Source of the DNA: Anaeramoeba flamelloides
Taxonomy: Eukaryota; Metamonada; Anaeramoebidae
Length of the DNA: 64,000 nucleotides
NCBI GenBank assembly: GCA_027625915.1
Contig: JANTQA010000047.1
Location: 16,678,001-16,742,000 of the forward strand
Reading direction: 5' to 3'
Under the pieces are notes generated by a model. It had not been told where the DNA came from. It made no database searches and saw only the letters and a program-made list of their open reading frames with translations. The translations under genes and the position numbers were made by a program. Shown piece after piece: positions 1 to 10,604 of this stretch (the first letter of the stretch is position 1; every line of letters starts with the position of its first letter).

Positions 1-2033
1 AGAAAACACACTAAACAGAATTTACTAAAACCTATAACAACCATTTAGAGAAATAAAAGTAAAAAAAAAACAATCATTATTCACGATACCCACACTACCA
101 AAATCGCAAGATTATTGAATTCCATTTCAACCCATTAAAACACATATATTTCGTTCTAAAAACTGATACAAAATTTTGAATCGTTTTATATTGAACAACA
201 TTTTTGAATTCCATTTTAATATTTAAAACCCATTTATTTATTTAAAAAGGATTTAATTATTTCAGACTAATTTAGTAAAATTTCAATTAAATTAAATTTA
301 GATTTTTTCAATTTAATTCCATATAGGATTTATGAATTTCAGACTAATTTAGTAAAATTTCAAGATTTGAGAAGAAACAATTACCGTCTTGAAGAATTAA
401 GTTATTCAAAAAATATGATAAAAGAAAACCAAGTTAAAAAGGTAAAAATAAAAGATAGCTAAAAAACTTTTTATTTAAGCAGAAGGATTTAAAATGTAAA
501 AAAATAGAACTTTATCAATATTTTTATCTTTTAAATAAATTTTGTTGAAAAAATATTAACTTTTTTAATATAAACTAAAATTCAAAATTTTCCACACAGC
601 TAAAATTTTCCAAACAATCACAACAATACAATTTCATTCAAATTGCAGATAATTTTGATTTTTGAAAAATATGTAAATCATTTTTTCATCTTTTTGTTTT
701 TTTTTCATTTCATTTTTTGAATTACGTAACTTGTTTCGTTCGATCAATTTTTTTTCCAATGATTGATATTGTGCTTAAGTTGAGTTGTTCCAAATAGAAG
801 AACTCAAATAAAATTAATTGGTAGTACCTGACCATTTGATCGATCAATATTCCTAATAGAATGTCAACATATTTAGCATTGGTATTTTTTTGTTTTGCTC
901 CCTCCAAAATTTTTAACATACCCATGATTTATTAGTATTGATAATTATTTATTTTTTTGTTTTGTGAGTATTGTAATGTATAAACAAGTGTTAACATTCC
1001 AATTAGCGAATGGTTCTAATTTGGTATTTCTTTGGGAATTGGTTAAATAAGTTTTTTTTTTTCACAAATCGAATTTTGGTGTGTTAAAAATTTTGAATTG
1101 GGGTTATTATAAAATATATATATATATATATATATATTATAATAATAATCCAGATTTAAAAAGGAAATTAAATGTACTACATATTTATGGCCTAATTTCC
1201 ATCTATTATTTTTAAATTTAAAGAAAATTGAGAAATTAAATTCAAATAAAAGAAAATATGAAGAAAATTAGAATGTTTTTAAAAAAGAATATAAAAAATT
1301 AGTGTTTTATGAAGTGGGTACATTTTACCATTTTGAAAAATTTTAGTTGTAACAACCTTACTGAAAAAAATATTCTTTGAGATTGTCATTGGATATTGAA
1401 ACTTTGAAACCAAAATACCCTTCACTACTCTTCTTGTGTTAAGAAAGCTAACCCAAAGAAAATCAGAGTCGAATCTTTAATTTTTCAATGTTTTGATAGA
1501 TTTTTTTTTTTGATTAAATTTTTAGTTTTATTAAATTATGTTTTGGATCTAGAAATGTGTTTATGCGAATGAGTGAAATTAGTCCAAGAATAAACCAAAA
1601 AAACATACCCGAAAGTGTGTATTTGAAACAAATATTTTCTTTTAGATGACCAAACACGAAAGATTCCCTTTACAAGGATAAGTTTTTTGAAATTAAAAAA
1701 GAAAAAAAAATCGATCAAAGTCTATTTTCGAAGATTTGTTTTCTTTATCTTCTTAATTTTTATGAATACAAACAATTTATTACCTTGAATTTTTCACACC
1801 ATTACTATTTATTATAATTTTACCAAACATTTGAAAACAAATTTGCTTTCAAAATTTTATTTTCAAATATTTTCATCAAACCAAAAAAAAAACAAAGAAA
1901 ACTATTTCAAAAATTAAAATAAATGGGTTAAATTCTTGGAATTAAAAAACATTTAAGGGAGTAGTCATTTTTGAAAATAAAATGAAATCTTTTCAAGATC
2001 TTGAAATTTTTTTTTGTAATTTGTGTTTCGACT
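1..2033. other. gene-free AT-rich tract
   Basis: I see no convincing gene here. A 27-base direct repeat beginning TTTCAGACTAATTTAGTAAA lies at 261-287 and again at 337-363, 76 bases apart. About 560-960 resembles 22040-22680 (shared stretches around TTTCATTTTTTG, CTTGTTTCGTT and GATCGATCAA), so it is a dispersed repeat. About 1736-1960 resembles 53430-53660 (shared TATCTTCTTAATTT and TATGAATACA), another dispersed repeat. A TA dinucleotide run sits at about 1110-1136. Confidence 0.5.
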
Positions 2034-2035
2034 TA

Positions 2036-2231
2036 CAGTCAGTTCCACTTTTAAGGCACAAACTTTCAACGAAATTTAATGCACAAAAAAATCTCAAATT
2101 AAAGCACAATATTCAGATTCTAGTAAAATAAATTGTAAAATAAAAAATTACAAATTTTGTGCCTTAATTTGAGAATTTTTTGTGCCTTAAATTTCGTTGG
2201 AAGTTTGTGCCTTAAAAAGTGGAACTGGCTG
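2036..2231. mobile_element. F2 MITE, Tc1/mariner-like, complete copy
   Basis: This 196-bp near-palindromic element is flanked by TA on both sides (2034-2035 and 2232-2233). It begins CAGTCAGTTCCACTTTTAAG and ends with the inverted form, CTTAAAAAGTGGAACTGGCTG. The arms run almost to the centre and contain the words GGCACAAA and AAATCTCAAATTAA. A TA target plus CAGT termini is the hallmark of Tc1/mariner elements; no coding capacity remains. Other copies lie at 17338-17532, 29605-29800 and 42955-43145, with interrupted or partial copies near 37075-37955 and 53940-54095. Confidence 0.85.
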
Positions 2232-2689
2232 TATTTTGAAGAGTTTCTTGATTATTATTATTGGTAGGAAAGTTTTTAATGGGGTTTAAATGTTTTTTAT
2301 AATTATGGGAGGAAAAATCAAAAAGATTATTTTGTGATTGTTAGTATTTTATTACTTAAATTGTTGAAAATTCAAAATCTTGAAATCATCAATACTAAAT
2401 ATTTTTAAAATTTTGTTCGAACCCCAATTTTAACACAAAAAGTTAAGTGGAAATTTTTTTCTTCATAAAATAAGTTTCAAAAAGTCTAATTGATCTCTTA
2501 ATTGTTTTTTTTCAAAATCCTTATCAAAAATTTCCTAGTATATCATCCAAACCACCCAAACACATTCTAACATACTATAATCTACCCTAACATACCTTAA
2601 CAAACCACTAAAGGATGTTTAAAATGCCCACAACCAATACATTTCAATATAATTAACTATTTTGAATAAACTGTGAATTTCATCAAATT

Positions 2690-4400
2690 TGAAATTTAAT
2701 AATATCCTCCCACTAAGTTCTGAAATAGTCCAGTAAAAAAATCCACTTAATTTCAAAAAAATTCCAAAAATTATTTTAAAATTGAAAAAATATAATTATT
2801 TGATTCAAAGAACAGATTTTATCAATTTTATCAATTTTTTTGAATTGAAAAAAAAAAGAAAGGAGAAAAAAACCAAACGATCAAATCAAAAATTCAACCA
2901 AAATAATTTTTTAAAAACCTGTAAAATTTCAGTGAATTTTTAAATAAATACTTTTAATTTGAATGTTTTAAATCAATAATTAGTAATTCAAAATTAATTT
3001 TTTCAGTGGGTTATTAATAGTATAAAGATTAAACATATTAATAAACTTTTATATCATTTCTCAATTTTTTAAATATTTTCAAATGTATTAAAAGAATTCA
3101 AATTAATAATTCTTCGAAAAAAATAATAATATATTCCAGATAACTGATTTAAATAATAAAAATTAATTGTTTATACTCTTAATATTTGAAATTGAAATTT
3201 TCTAAACTATTAAATTTTAAAAAAATTTAATAAAAGTATAAAAAATGATTAAAAATATATTTTTTAGATCTTCAATTTTCAATAGTTAGATTAATTTTTA
3301 TCCTATTTTTAAAATAAGATTAAAGTTTCAAGGTTATTTATATACAAGACTCTCAGAAATTACAATAAGTGAGATTTCTTCAAAATAAAAATCTTTTGAG
3401 AATTTTTCCTTTTTAAAATTGGCCCAGAAACCCAAACAAAAAAGATCAGATCCTTTTAACTGTAAATTAATTGATGAAAATGAAATTTTTGAAAAAAAAA
3501 AAGAATTCAATTCACTAGTATGAAAAAATAAAATCGAAAAAAGTTACATAAAACTACAACTTCAATTATCATTTCAGCCTTGTTAATTGACTTTTCTCAA
3601 AACATAATCGACATTCCAGTTCTTAAAAATCTTGAGGTGATTGTATTTATTGTTGTTAATAGTACTACAATTTTTAAAAAGTCTCTAGTCTAGAAAAAAA
3701 CCGTCTATTTTGGGGTAAAGAATTTTAAATGGATGTGACAATGAATTTTAGTTAAACTCAACTTTAGGATATTTTTTGAAGAAATAATAACTAATAGTTT
3801 TGAAAACACTCTTATCATCTAAAAAAACTCAAACACAGAAAAAAATAACTAATGGAAATAATGAATGTCCTAGGTTTTTTTTACTTTTTGAAATTAACCG
3901 ACAATTTCTTAGATTTTGGAATTATTACAAAAATTAAAAAAAAAACTTAACTAAAAATCAAAGAAAAAATAATTATTTAATAGTCAAAATAATTGATTCC
4001 CTATTTGAAAGATTTTCATCAGATTTAAAATACTTTTAAAATATAATAAAATGACTTCTTATCTGTGAAGAAAAAAGTTTTCAAATTTTTTTACTATTAA
4101 ATCAAAAAAAATCTTAATAGAACCTTGGATTTTCCCACTTAAATTAGTAAAAATCATAAAAAATAATATTTGATCAAAGATTTTTTATTAACTAATAATG
4201 TTTATTCTAATTGAAGTTATTAAAAAGTGTAAAATTTGTGAATAATTAATTTATTTTGGAAAAAAAAATTGATGATCGAGTTCTCTAAGTTGATAATTGA
4301 AGTTACATACAGGGCTTTAATTACATCCTTTTGTAATAAATTAATCTGTTACATATGAAAAATAATACGAATAAGATTTATTAGTCTTTTAATGACAATG
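2690..4400. mobile_element. Old F1 copy, interrupted
   Basis: About 2700-3490 aligns with the interior of the complete F1 copy at 4488-5703 (for example TGATTCAAAGAACAGA and GATCAGATCC). About 4255-4395 aligns with its right end (TTACATCCTTTTGTAA, then TTATTAGTCTTTTAA). The ~760 bases between them (about 3495-4250) are absent from the other F1 copies and are probably a later insertion; I could not find its ends. Divergence is much greater than between the two complete F1 copies, so this copy is older. Confidence 0.5.
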
Positions 4401-4487
4401 TTTGCAATTGAAATTCAAAGTATTTCGGGTTTTTATCAAGGTTTGGTGACTGTTAAATCTCACAAATTTTTATTCTGCGAGATTTAA

Positions 4488-5703
4488 GGGACTAGTAAAC
4501 ATAAAAAAATCTTCAAGTAAATTTAATAGCAAATTCAAAAAAAATTACCATATCTTGAAATTGAAAAATAAAGTAAAAATCTGATAACTACAAGACAGAA
4601 CTTACTTTTAATGCTATTTTCAGAAATTAATTATTGTTTTTAAAAGTCTGATCCATTTTTCTCATTTTAGAAAAGCCGAAAATTCAACATATTTCTGGAT
4701 TATTTTAAAAAAAATATTTTCTTTGAAAGAAGATTGAAATCTTATTGCCTGCAAAGGAAGTGTACAAAAATACACGTTAAAAATAAAACCACTAGTTCTA
4801 TAATAACTAAGTTTAAAAATCTACTTAATCTCAAAAAAAAAAAAAGACAATAATTATTTTAAACTTGTAAAAAATATAATTTTTTGATTCAAAGAACATA
4901 CCAAATCTATTTTTTCTCGGGATTAAATGAAAAAATCTGATAAAAAGGACCAAACAATCAAATTAAAAATTCTCCCGAAATACTTTTTTAAAACCTTGAA
5001 AATTCAACTTATAATCTAAAGAAATACTTTTTAATTTGATTATTTATAATCAATAATTAATAACCCAATCTTAATTATTTCAGTAAGTCATTAACATCCC
5101 AAGTATTAAAATTTATCAAATAGACTTTACAATTATTTCTCAATTTTTTTAAAGATTTTTCAACAAACAAAAGAATTCAAATACATGTTTCCAATAATAA
5201 AAAAATAATAGATATTATCAAATAACTGATTTTAATACAAACATTTCCTTGTTTATCCATTCTCTTGATTTTTGAAAAATTATATTGACTAGTCTTTTAA
5301 ATTTCAAGAAATCTAAGAAATATTTTTGAATAAAATAAATGTTTAAATTTTTTAGATCTTCAAGGATACAATATTTGATTTATTTTTATTGTATTTTTAA
5401 ATAAGATTAAAGTTTCAAGGGTTACTTGTTCATAAAGACTCTCAGAAATTACTAAAAGTGATATTTCTTCAAAATTAAATTTCTTTGCAAATTTTTATTT
5501 TTCTAGTTTGATCCAAAAACCCAACAAAAAAGGATCAGATCTTTTGACTGAAAATTTCATTGGAAAAAATGAAATCTTTTAAAATGATTATTCATTTCTC
5601 AAAAGTTGACAAATGAAGTTTCTTATTGGATTTAATTGTATCCTTTTGTAAATAATTACTCTATTACCTTTGGGAAAAAAAATAAATAAGAGTTACTAGT
5701 CCC
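4488..5703. mobile_element. F1 element, complete, TTAA target (piggyBac-like)
   Basis: This 1,216-bp element is bounded by TTAA at 4484-4487 and 5704-5707. It starts GGGACTAGTAAAC and ends GTTACTAGTCCC, a 12-base terminal inverted repeat. A near-identical copy lies at 49673-50886 (1,214 bp), also between TTAA sites, which fixes the boundaries. The interior has no open frame of useful length, so the element is non-autonomous. A TTAA duplication is characteristic of the piggyBac superfamily; the superfamily assignment is inference from target and termini only. Confidence 0.85.
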
Positions 5704-5707
5704 TTAA

Positions 5708-6257
5708 GGATTACAATCCCTGAAATTTGAAAAAAGATTGTCTTGTGTACGGTGTAGTGAGTTGTCGATTTGGTTCTTAGCTGATCGATTTCATGCTTGG
5801 TATGGATTAAAATACTGGTTCAAAATGGCAATTTTTGACGATTTATTTTTTTTATTTCCGAAATCCGAATTGAAGAGTGTAAGATTAATAGATTGGTAGG
5901 TGTTTAAGAATAAATATTGGTTTTTGGGTTTTAGAAAAGAATCTTGATTTATGTTTTTGTCAATTAACGAAATGAAAAAATCAAATTTTTTAGAAGCTCC
6001 CAATAAAACCAAAGTTAATTAAAAATTTCAATCAACAACCTACAAATCACCTTTTTTTATAACTTAAGTTCCAGCCAATGAACCTTACGTCTTCAATTCC
6101 GGATTTCGGAAATAAAAAAAAAATTGTCAAAAATTGCCATTTTGAACCAGTATTTTAATCCATACCAAGCATGAAATCGATCAGCTAAGAACCAAATCGA
6201 CAACTCACTACACCCTACACAAGATAATCTTTTTTCAAATTTCTGGGATTGTAATCC
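5708..6257. mobile_element. Foldback element with ~180-bp inverted arms, TTAA target
   Basis: Left arm 5708 to about 5885 and right arm about 6090-6257 are reverse complements with only a few mismatches. They start GGATTACAATCCCTGAAATT and contain AGCTGATCGATTTCATGCTT. A ~200-base loop separates them. TTAA flanks both ends (5704-5707 and 6258-6261), and the left TTAA is shared with the right end of the F1 element, so the two lie head to tail. The short open frames here are products of the inverted arms and are not genes. Confidence 0.85.
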
Positions 6258-6537
6258 TTAAGAAGGATAAAAAAAATTTTTTTACTACTTTTTCCAGGCT
6301 CGTTTCTGTGATATTAAAAAATGAAAAAGAAAGTTGACAAAATTCGGCTTTTTGTTGAATTATAAACATCGTACTTAAAGTAAGTATTTCGGGATTTACA
6401 AATAAAAATAAAAAAAAATAAAAAGATTTAAATAAGAAAAAAAATAATTTGAGGCAAGAAAGATTACGTTGACTGACCCAAAATTGTGTCTTTACTTGCC
6501 AACACATGAACCAACTTTTTGAATTGACCAACAACTT

Positions 6538-6669
6538 TTAATCATAATCTTCATCTTTGAGATCTTGAAGGTGATGTTTTTCAAGTTTCAAATTTTGTCT
6601 CTTTGATGATGCGTCATGCAAAAATTGTCTTCTTGTTTGTGTTCTTGTATTTTTTGTACCATTTTGAAG
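6538..6669 (-). CDS. Possible terminal exon of an unidentified gene
   Basis: On the minus strand a strong splice acceptor (GATTATTACAG) is followed directly by an open frame of 43 codons ending in TAA. The peptide is basic in the middle (QTRRQFLHDASSKRQ) and acidic at the end (DLKDEDYD), and the codons look used rather than random. The helix-like tail KLEKHHLQDL is faintly reminiscent of the C-terminal part of a histone fold, but that is too weak to name. No upstream exon was found. It overlaps an opposite-strand candidate at 6606-6999, and at most one of the two is likely to be real. Confidence 0.3.
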   Translation of the reverse strand, partial: LQNGTKNTRTQTRRQFLHDASSKRQNLKLEKHHLQDLKDEDYD

Positions 6670-6999
6670 CTGTAATAATCACTATAGACGCAATATTCTT
6701 TGAAACATCAAAAGCAGACCCAAAGTAAAGAAGAATTGTAAGTAAATATATTAAAAAAATGAATCATTTGGGTATTTTTTTAATTTTTTGAATTTTGTTA
6801 ATAATTGGTTGTTATCCTTTGTTATTGAGTTTTGGTTTATAATTTGAGAAGGGAACGTCATTAAAAAAAAAAATTTCTTTGACTAAAAATTTGTTTTGTT
6901 TTCTTTTCTTTTTTCTTCTTTAGATCTAAAATTGAAACAATTTTTTTTCTTCTTGGTGTTGGTAATAATTTTGGAAGAACGCTTAGTGTGAACATTTGA
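6606..6999 (+). CDS. Possible small two-exon secreted or membrane protein
   Basis: The ATG at 6606 opens a frame with a signal-peptide-like start: basic MMRHAK, then a long Val/Phe/Leu run ending near residue 22. Exon 1 would end at 6724 before a GTAAAG donor. A pyrimidine-rich acceptor ending CTTCTTTAG at 6923 begins exon 2, which closes at TGA 6997-6999, giving 64 residues in total. The donor is weak, and a better-looking GTAAGT at 6739 would leave an in-frame stop. I recognise no family. It conflicts with the minus-strand exon at 6538-6669. Confidence 0.2.
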
Positions 7000-7772
7000 A
7001 GGTTCGTTCGAGAATTTTTCTTATTCAAGAGGTTGGGAAAATATTTGGAAGGAATAATCTTCTCAAAAAAATATTTGACTAAACTTTGGGAAAGCTTCAG
7101 GATTGATGCCAAAGTTTTTGTTTTTTGGTAAATTTTTTGAATAGCTTTTTGGTAAATTTTTGGGAAACACATTTGAAAGCAAAATCTGTGTGCTCTGGGA
7201 AATTATTTTGCCAACATTTGGAAAGCTTCAGGATCGATAAAAATTTTTTTGGTTGAAGGCTTGAGTTGATGAAACTTTTTTTGAGAAACATTTTTAAAAA
7301 CCTTTTTGAATTTAGAAAGTTCAAAGGAGTGCTGTACAGAAAATGTTTGGGTTCTTTTAGAATATTTTTAGATCTGAAAGTACCATTCTCATATTCCTTT
7401 TTCTTTTTTATTTTTTTTCTCTTCTTCATTTTTTCATCAAACAAATTGGTTGGTGTTCAATTCAAACCAATTCAAGCAATTTAATCCCATTCAAAATTTG
7501 GAATGGATAAAAGTTTCAAAAAATGATTAAAATACTTTTGAATTTTATCCTTTGTCATAATTTTTTTGATATGTAATTTAACTGTTTTTTTTTTTCGATT
7601 GAGTGAAATTGGCTGAATGGTTTTAAAATTATTTTTTCAAAAATAATTGTATTAGATACAAGTTGAATGGAGTTTAATTGGTGAAACGTAATTCAACAGA
7701 GACCGCGATTTTTGAAGTGGCACAAAATTAGAATAATCATTTTTTTTTGTTTTAAATCTTTCTGTTTACAAA
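7000..7772. other. Gap upstream of the Aha1-domain gene
   Basis: I see no supported gene. A short duplication containing GGAAAGCTTCAGGAT occurs near 7088 and 7219. The open frames on both strands are low-complexity Lys/Phe runs without splice support. The stretch immediately before 7773 is the presumed promoter and 5' leader of the Aha1-domain gene, but I can name no promoter element. Confidence 0.35.
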
Positions 7773-8213
7773 ATGTCAAAGTGGAATGTTGGTGGTTACC
7801 ATTGGGAAGAAATCAATTTAAACAAATGGTCAAAGGAAAGATTAGAAGATTTACTGACAACTGAAGATCTTGATTTAGGAAGTTTTGAAGGAGGGATTAT
7901 GAAATTGAAAAGTGCCTTTGTTACAGGTGACGCGTATATCAATGTAAGAAGAGGCAAAAGAATCCCAGGGTGGGACCTTACACTCAAGGTAAAGGTTAAA
8001 GGGCACATCCTTGAAGAAGAGAAAAAAAAAAAGAAATTTAATGGAACATTAGAAATCAGAAATGTTGCTGAAGGAGAAGAGGAAGATGAGTACATCGTAA
8101 ACCCTACATGTGAAGAAAATTTAGACACAATTACAGACTTTTTAAAAAAAAAGGTTTTCCCAAAAGTGCTTGAACAAATTCGTGTTTTCATCAAAGAGTT
8201 ACGTGAAAAATAA
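7773..8213 (+). CDS. Hsp90 co-chaperone, Aha1 N-domain only (Hch1-like)
   Basis: This 146-residue protein matches the N-terminal domain of Aha1, the activator of Hsp90 ATPase that binds the Hsp90 middle domain in the cytosol and stimulates ATP hydrolysis. The family signatures are visible. The aromatic motif near residues 4-13 (WNVGGYHWEE) corresponds to the conserved NxNNWHWxE, and the basic loop near residues 59-64 (RRGKR) corresponds to RKGK. The alternating strand-helix pattern ends in an amphipathic helix (residues 125-144). Canonical Aha1 has a second, START-like domain. Here the frame ends at TAA right after the N-domain with no nearby donor, so the protein resembles yeast Hch1 (also about 150 residues). 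It has one exon, starts with ATG and is clearly less AT-biased than its surroundings. Confidence 0.88.
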   Translation: MSKWNVGGYHWEEINLNKWSKERLEDLLTTEDLDLGSFEGGIMKLKSAFVTGDAYINVRRGKRIPGWDLTLKVKVKGHILEEEKKKKKFNGTLEIRNVAEGEEEDEYIVNPTCEENLDTITDFLKKKVFPKVLEQIRVFIKELREK

Positions 8214-9360
8214 CCTGTTACAAAAAATTGCCTGAAAAAAAAAAAAGAATTAATCAAAGCAAAAATTGGTTCACCAAAAAGAAATAGGATTTAAAACCCT
8301 TTTGTTTGTTTTTTTGAACACTTTATTAGATCTTTCAAAGTTTTTTGAATGAATCTTTTTTGTTGTTTTCCAATTTTCTTGATTTTTTTAATATTTCTTT
8401 TACACAATTTTGTTTTTGATCTGGCTTTTTGTCTCCCAAAAAGAAAAAAAAATACACTAAAAGATAAAAGAAAAAACAGAAACTATTTTGTTAATTCAAA
8501 AAATTCACATTAATTCCTTTTTGGGACTAAATTCCTCAGAAAATAATAAGACTTTACAAATTAAAGAAAGCTTTCGAATTTTCAATCTTTTTTATTTTCT
8601 TTTGTCTTTTTTTTATTCAACACGTGGGGGATGTGGGTTTTATCGTTAAAGTGCGAGGGGCATTGTTTTGCATTGAAGGGGTCATATAAGAGGAAAAAAT
8701 GTTCAAGAATATTTTGATGGTTAGAAACAATTTTTAGTATAAGTTACCGAATAAAAAATCTGTAATGCTCTTTTAAAAAATTGTGACTCACTTTTTTTTT
8801 AATTTTTGCTTTTTATTTAGGTTTTGGTTTTCTAAATATCAAGTTTTTATATGTTTAGACTGATTAAAAAGAAAGATTAAAAGAGATTTAATTATTTGTT
8901 GTTCTTGATTTCTAAATAATCTATTTTTTTTTTGTTTTCAATTTATTATTTCAGGTGATATACAGTTTTTGAAATGGGGTTTATTCAATCATTGGAAAAA
9001 ATTAAAAGAAATGTCTCACAACTGTCAACAATTTATTTATAAGAATTCTCTTAAAAATGATTATATATAGGAACTTTATTTGAGTCAAAGTTTTCAACAT
9101 TTTTTTCAAATATCAATTTTTTTTGATGAATTGACTTTTAAAGAACAAAAAATTTGAAATAAGTATAACACAAATGAGAGTTTAGTTGTTATCTGGATTA
9201 ACATTAACTAATAAATCAATCGATTTTCTTAAAAATTTCAAATCCAATTTTCTTATTAATTTTAGAAAAGCACAAATTCTTTGGGTGCCTATTGAGAAAA
9301 AAAAAAATATTAATCAAAATCTCCAATTGAGGATCAAACAAAATTCGAACAGAAATACTT
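8214..9360. other. Intergenic, with a GC-richer patch and an F6 copy
   Basis: After the stop codon the tract is AT-rich. A conspicuous G-rich patch at 8618-8695 contains the palindrome CACGTG (8621-8626) followed by GGGGGATGTGGG and GTGCGAGGGG; it matches no gene or repeat that I can see. About 8745-8985 is a short copy of F6, with TTGTGACTCAC at the left and a degenerate inverted end GGTGATATACAG at the right. I see nothing further up to 9360. Confidence 0.45.
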
Positions 9361-10604
9361 TTGAGTGTTTGATGATATCTATACTTAATTCACGATAAAG
9401 TTACAAAAATGGCGATTATTCCCATCAAATCGCGATAATATCAGCAAATCTCGATATTCAATATTATCACAATAATATGACAAATCGTGAGAATATTGAA
9501 CGAATTACCTTAATTATTTAAAAATCCTGATAGATGCCAAATTGTCTTGATAAAAAGTAATGGTGATATAAACTGTTGATAGGTTTTGGGCTAATTCATC
9601 AATATTTTTTAAAAAAAGAAATTTTTTTTGATCAAAAAACAGATTAGTGAAAAAAAGTTATTCTTTGAAAAAACAACTAAACAGATACTTGATTCAATCA
9701 AGGATCAGAACAAAGAGTTTTATTATGTTTTCTTTTGATTTGACCGACAAACCTATCGATCCTTTATAGAACAAACAACAATAATAAATAAAGATAAATA
9801 ATTTTTTTCTCAGTCAATCTTGTTTTTGTAAATTGTGTTGAATAAAAGAGCTTTTTAATACAATCAACCCTTCACACTCTATTTAAAGAATGTATTCTTG
9901 GGTTCAAAGCTCTCCTTTTTTCAAGGAAAGATGAAAGGAGTTGGGTAACTTTTCAAAAGCTTTCTCTTTAACCATAGCCACATTATCTTACCAATTATTA
10001 AGATTTTTTATACATTTGTTTTCTAATTCTTCTTTTAATCTCTTTGTATTGGACAAAATACACAACTAGAGCTTAGAAGTTTTTGTTTAATCGATCACCA
10101 ATTAGAAGGAAAATTACTCTTTCTTCTTTTTGGTTATTTAACTTGTTAAGGTAAAAATTCCATTTTAAGAAAACAACATCTATTTTATATCCAAGTAAAT
10201 CATCGAAGTGGGCTATTATCAGTATGATCATAAAATTCACCAGAGATTTTATATACTGGCGAAAAAAATTTTTTTTTTCAACTACAAACAGTCTTATTCC
10301 GATTAGAAAAATTTTATGTCTTTCAAAACTTTCAAACACTTGAAGACAATTCACAACATTGCAAACACTTACAAATATTTTTAAAGTTTAAAAGTGTTGT
10401 AAAAGTCTCAAGGCTTTGTAAAAGTCAAGAGATTTTTTTTATCATATTTCACTTTTTCAAGATCTACATTTTTTCGCCATAATGTGTAATATCGCGATTT
10501 TATGATTTGTCGTGATAAAGTAGGACTAATCATGATTTTTTTTAATATTATCACAAATTAATTGTTAATATTATGATACAATAAGTTATTATCAAAACAT
10601 CTAT
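9361..10604. mobile_element. F3 element, complete copy
   Basis: The boundaries come from comparison with copies at 31228-33765 and 48140-49335. The ends are inverted: the left begins GTGTTTGATGATATC, and the right is TTATTATCAAAACATCTA, which is TAGATGTTTTGATAATAA reversed. Both ends carry clustered short motifs of the form TCGCGATA, ATTATCA and ATCACGAT, as expected of subterminal transposase-binding sites. Interior sequence is shared along the whole length (for example AAGGATCAGA, AAAGAGTTTTATT, CACTTGAAGACA). The element has no intact coding frame. The superfamily is not assignable from termini alone. Confidence 0.75.

Noticed and set aside
2415-2430. B-box-like GTTCGAACCCC
   Set aside because: No A box or foldable cloverleaf upstream.
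5791-6012. 73-codon open frame
   Set aside because: Falls across the left arm and loop of the foldback element.
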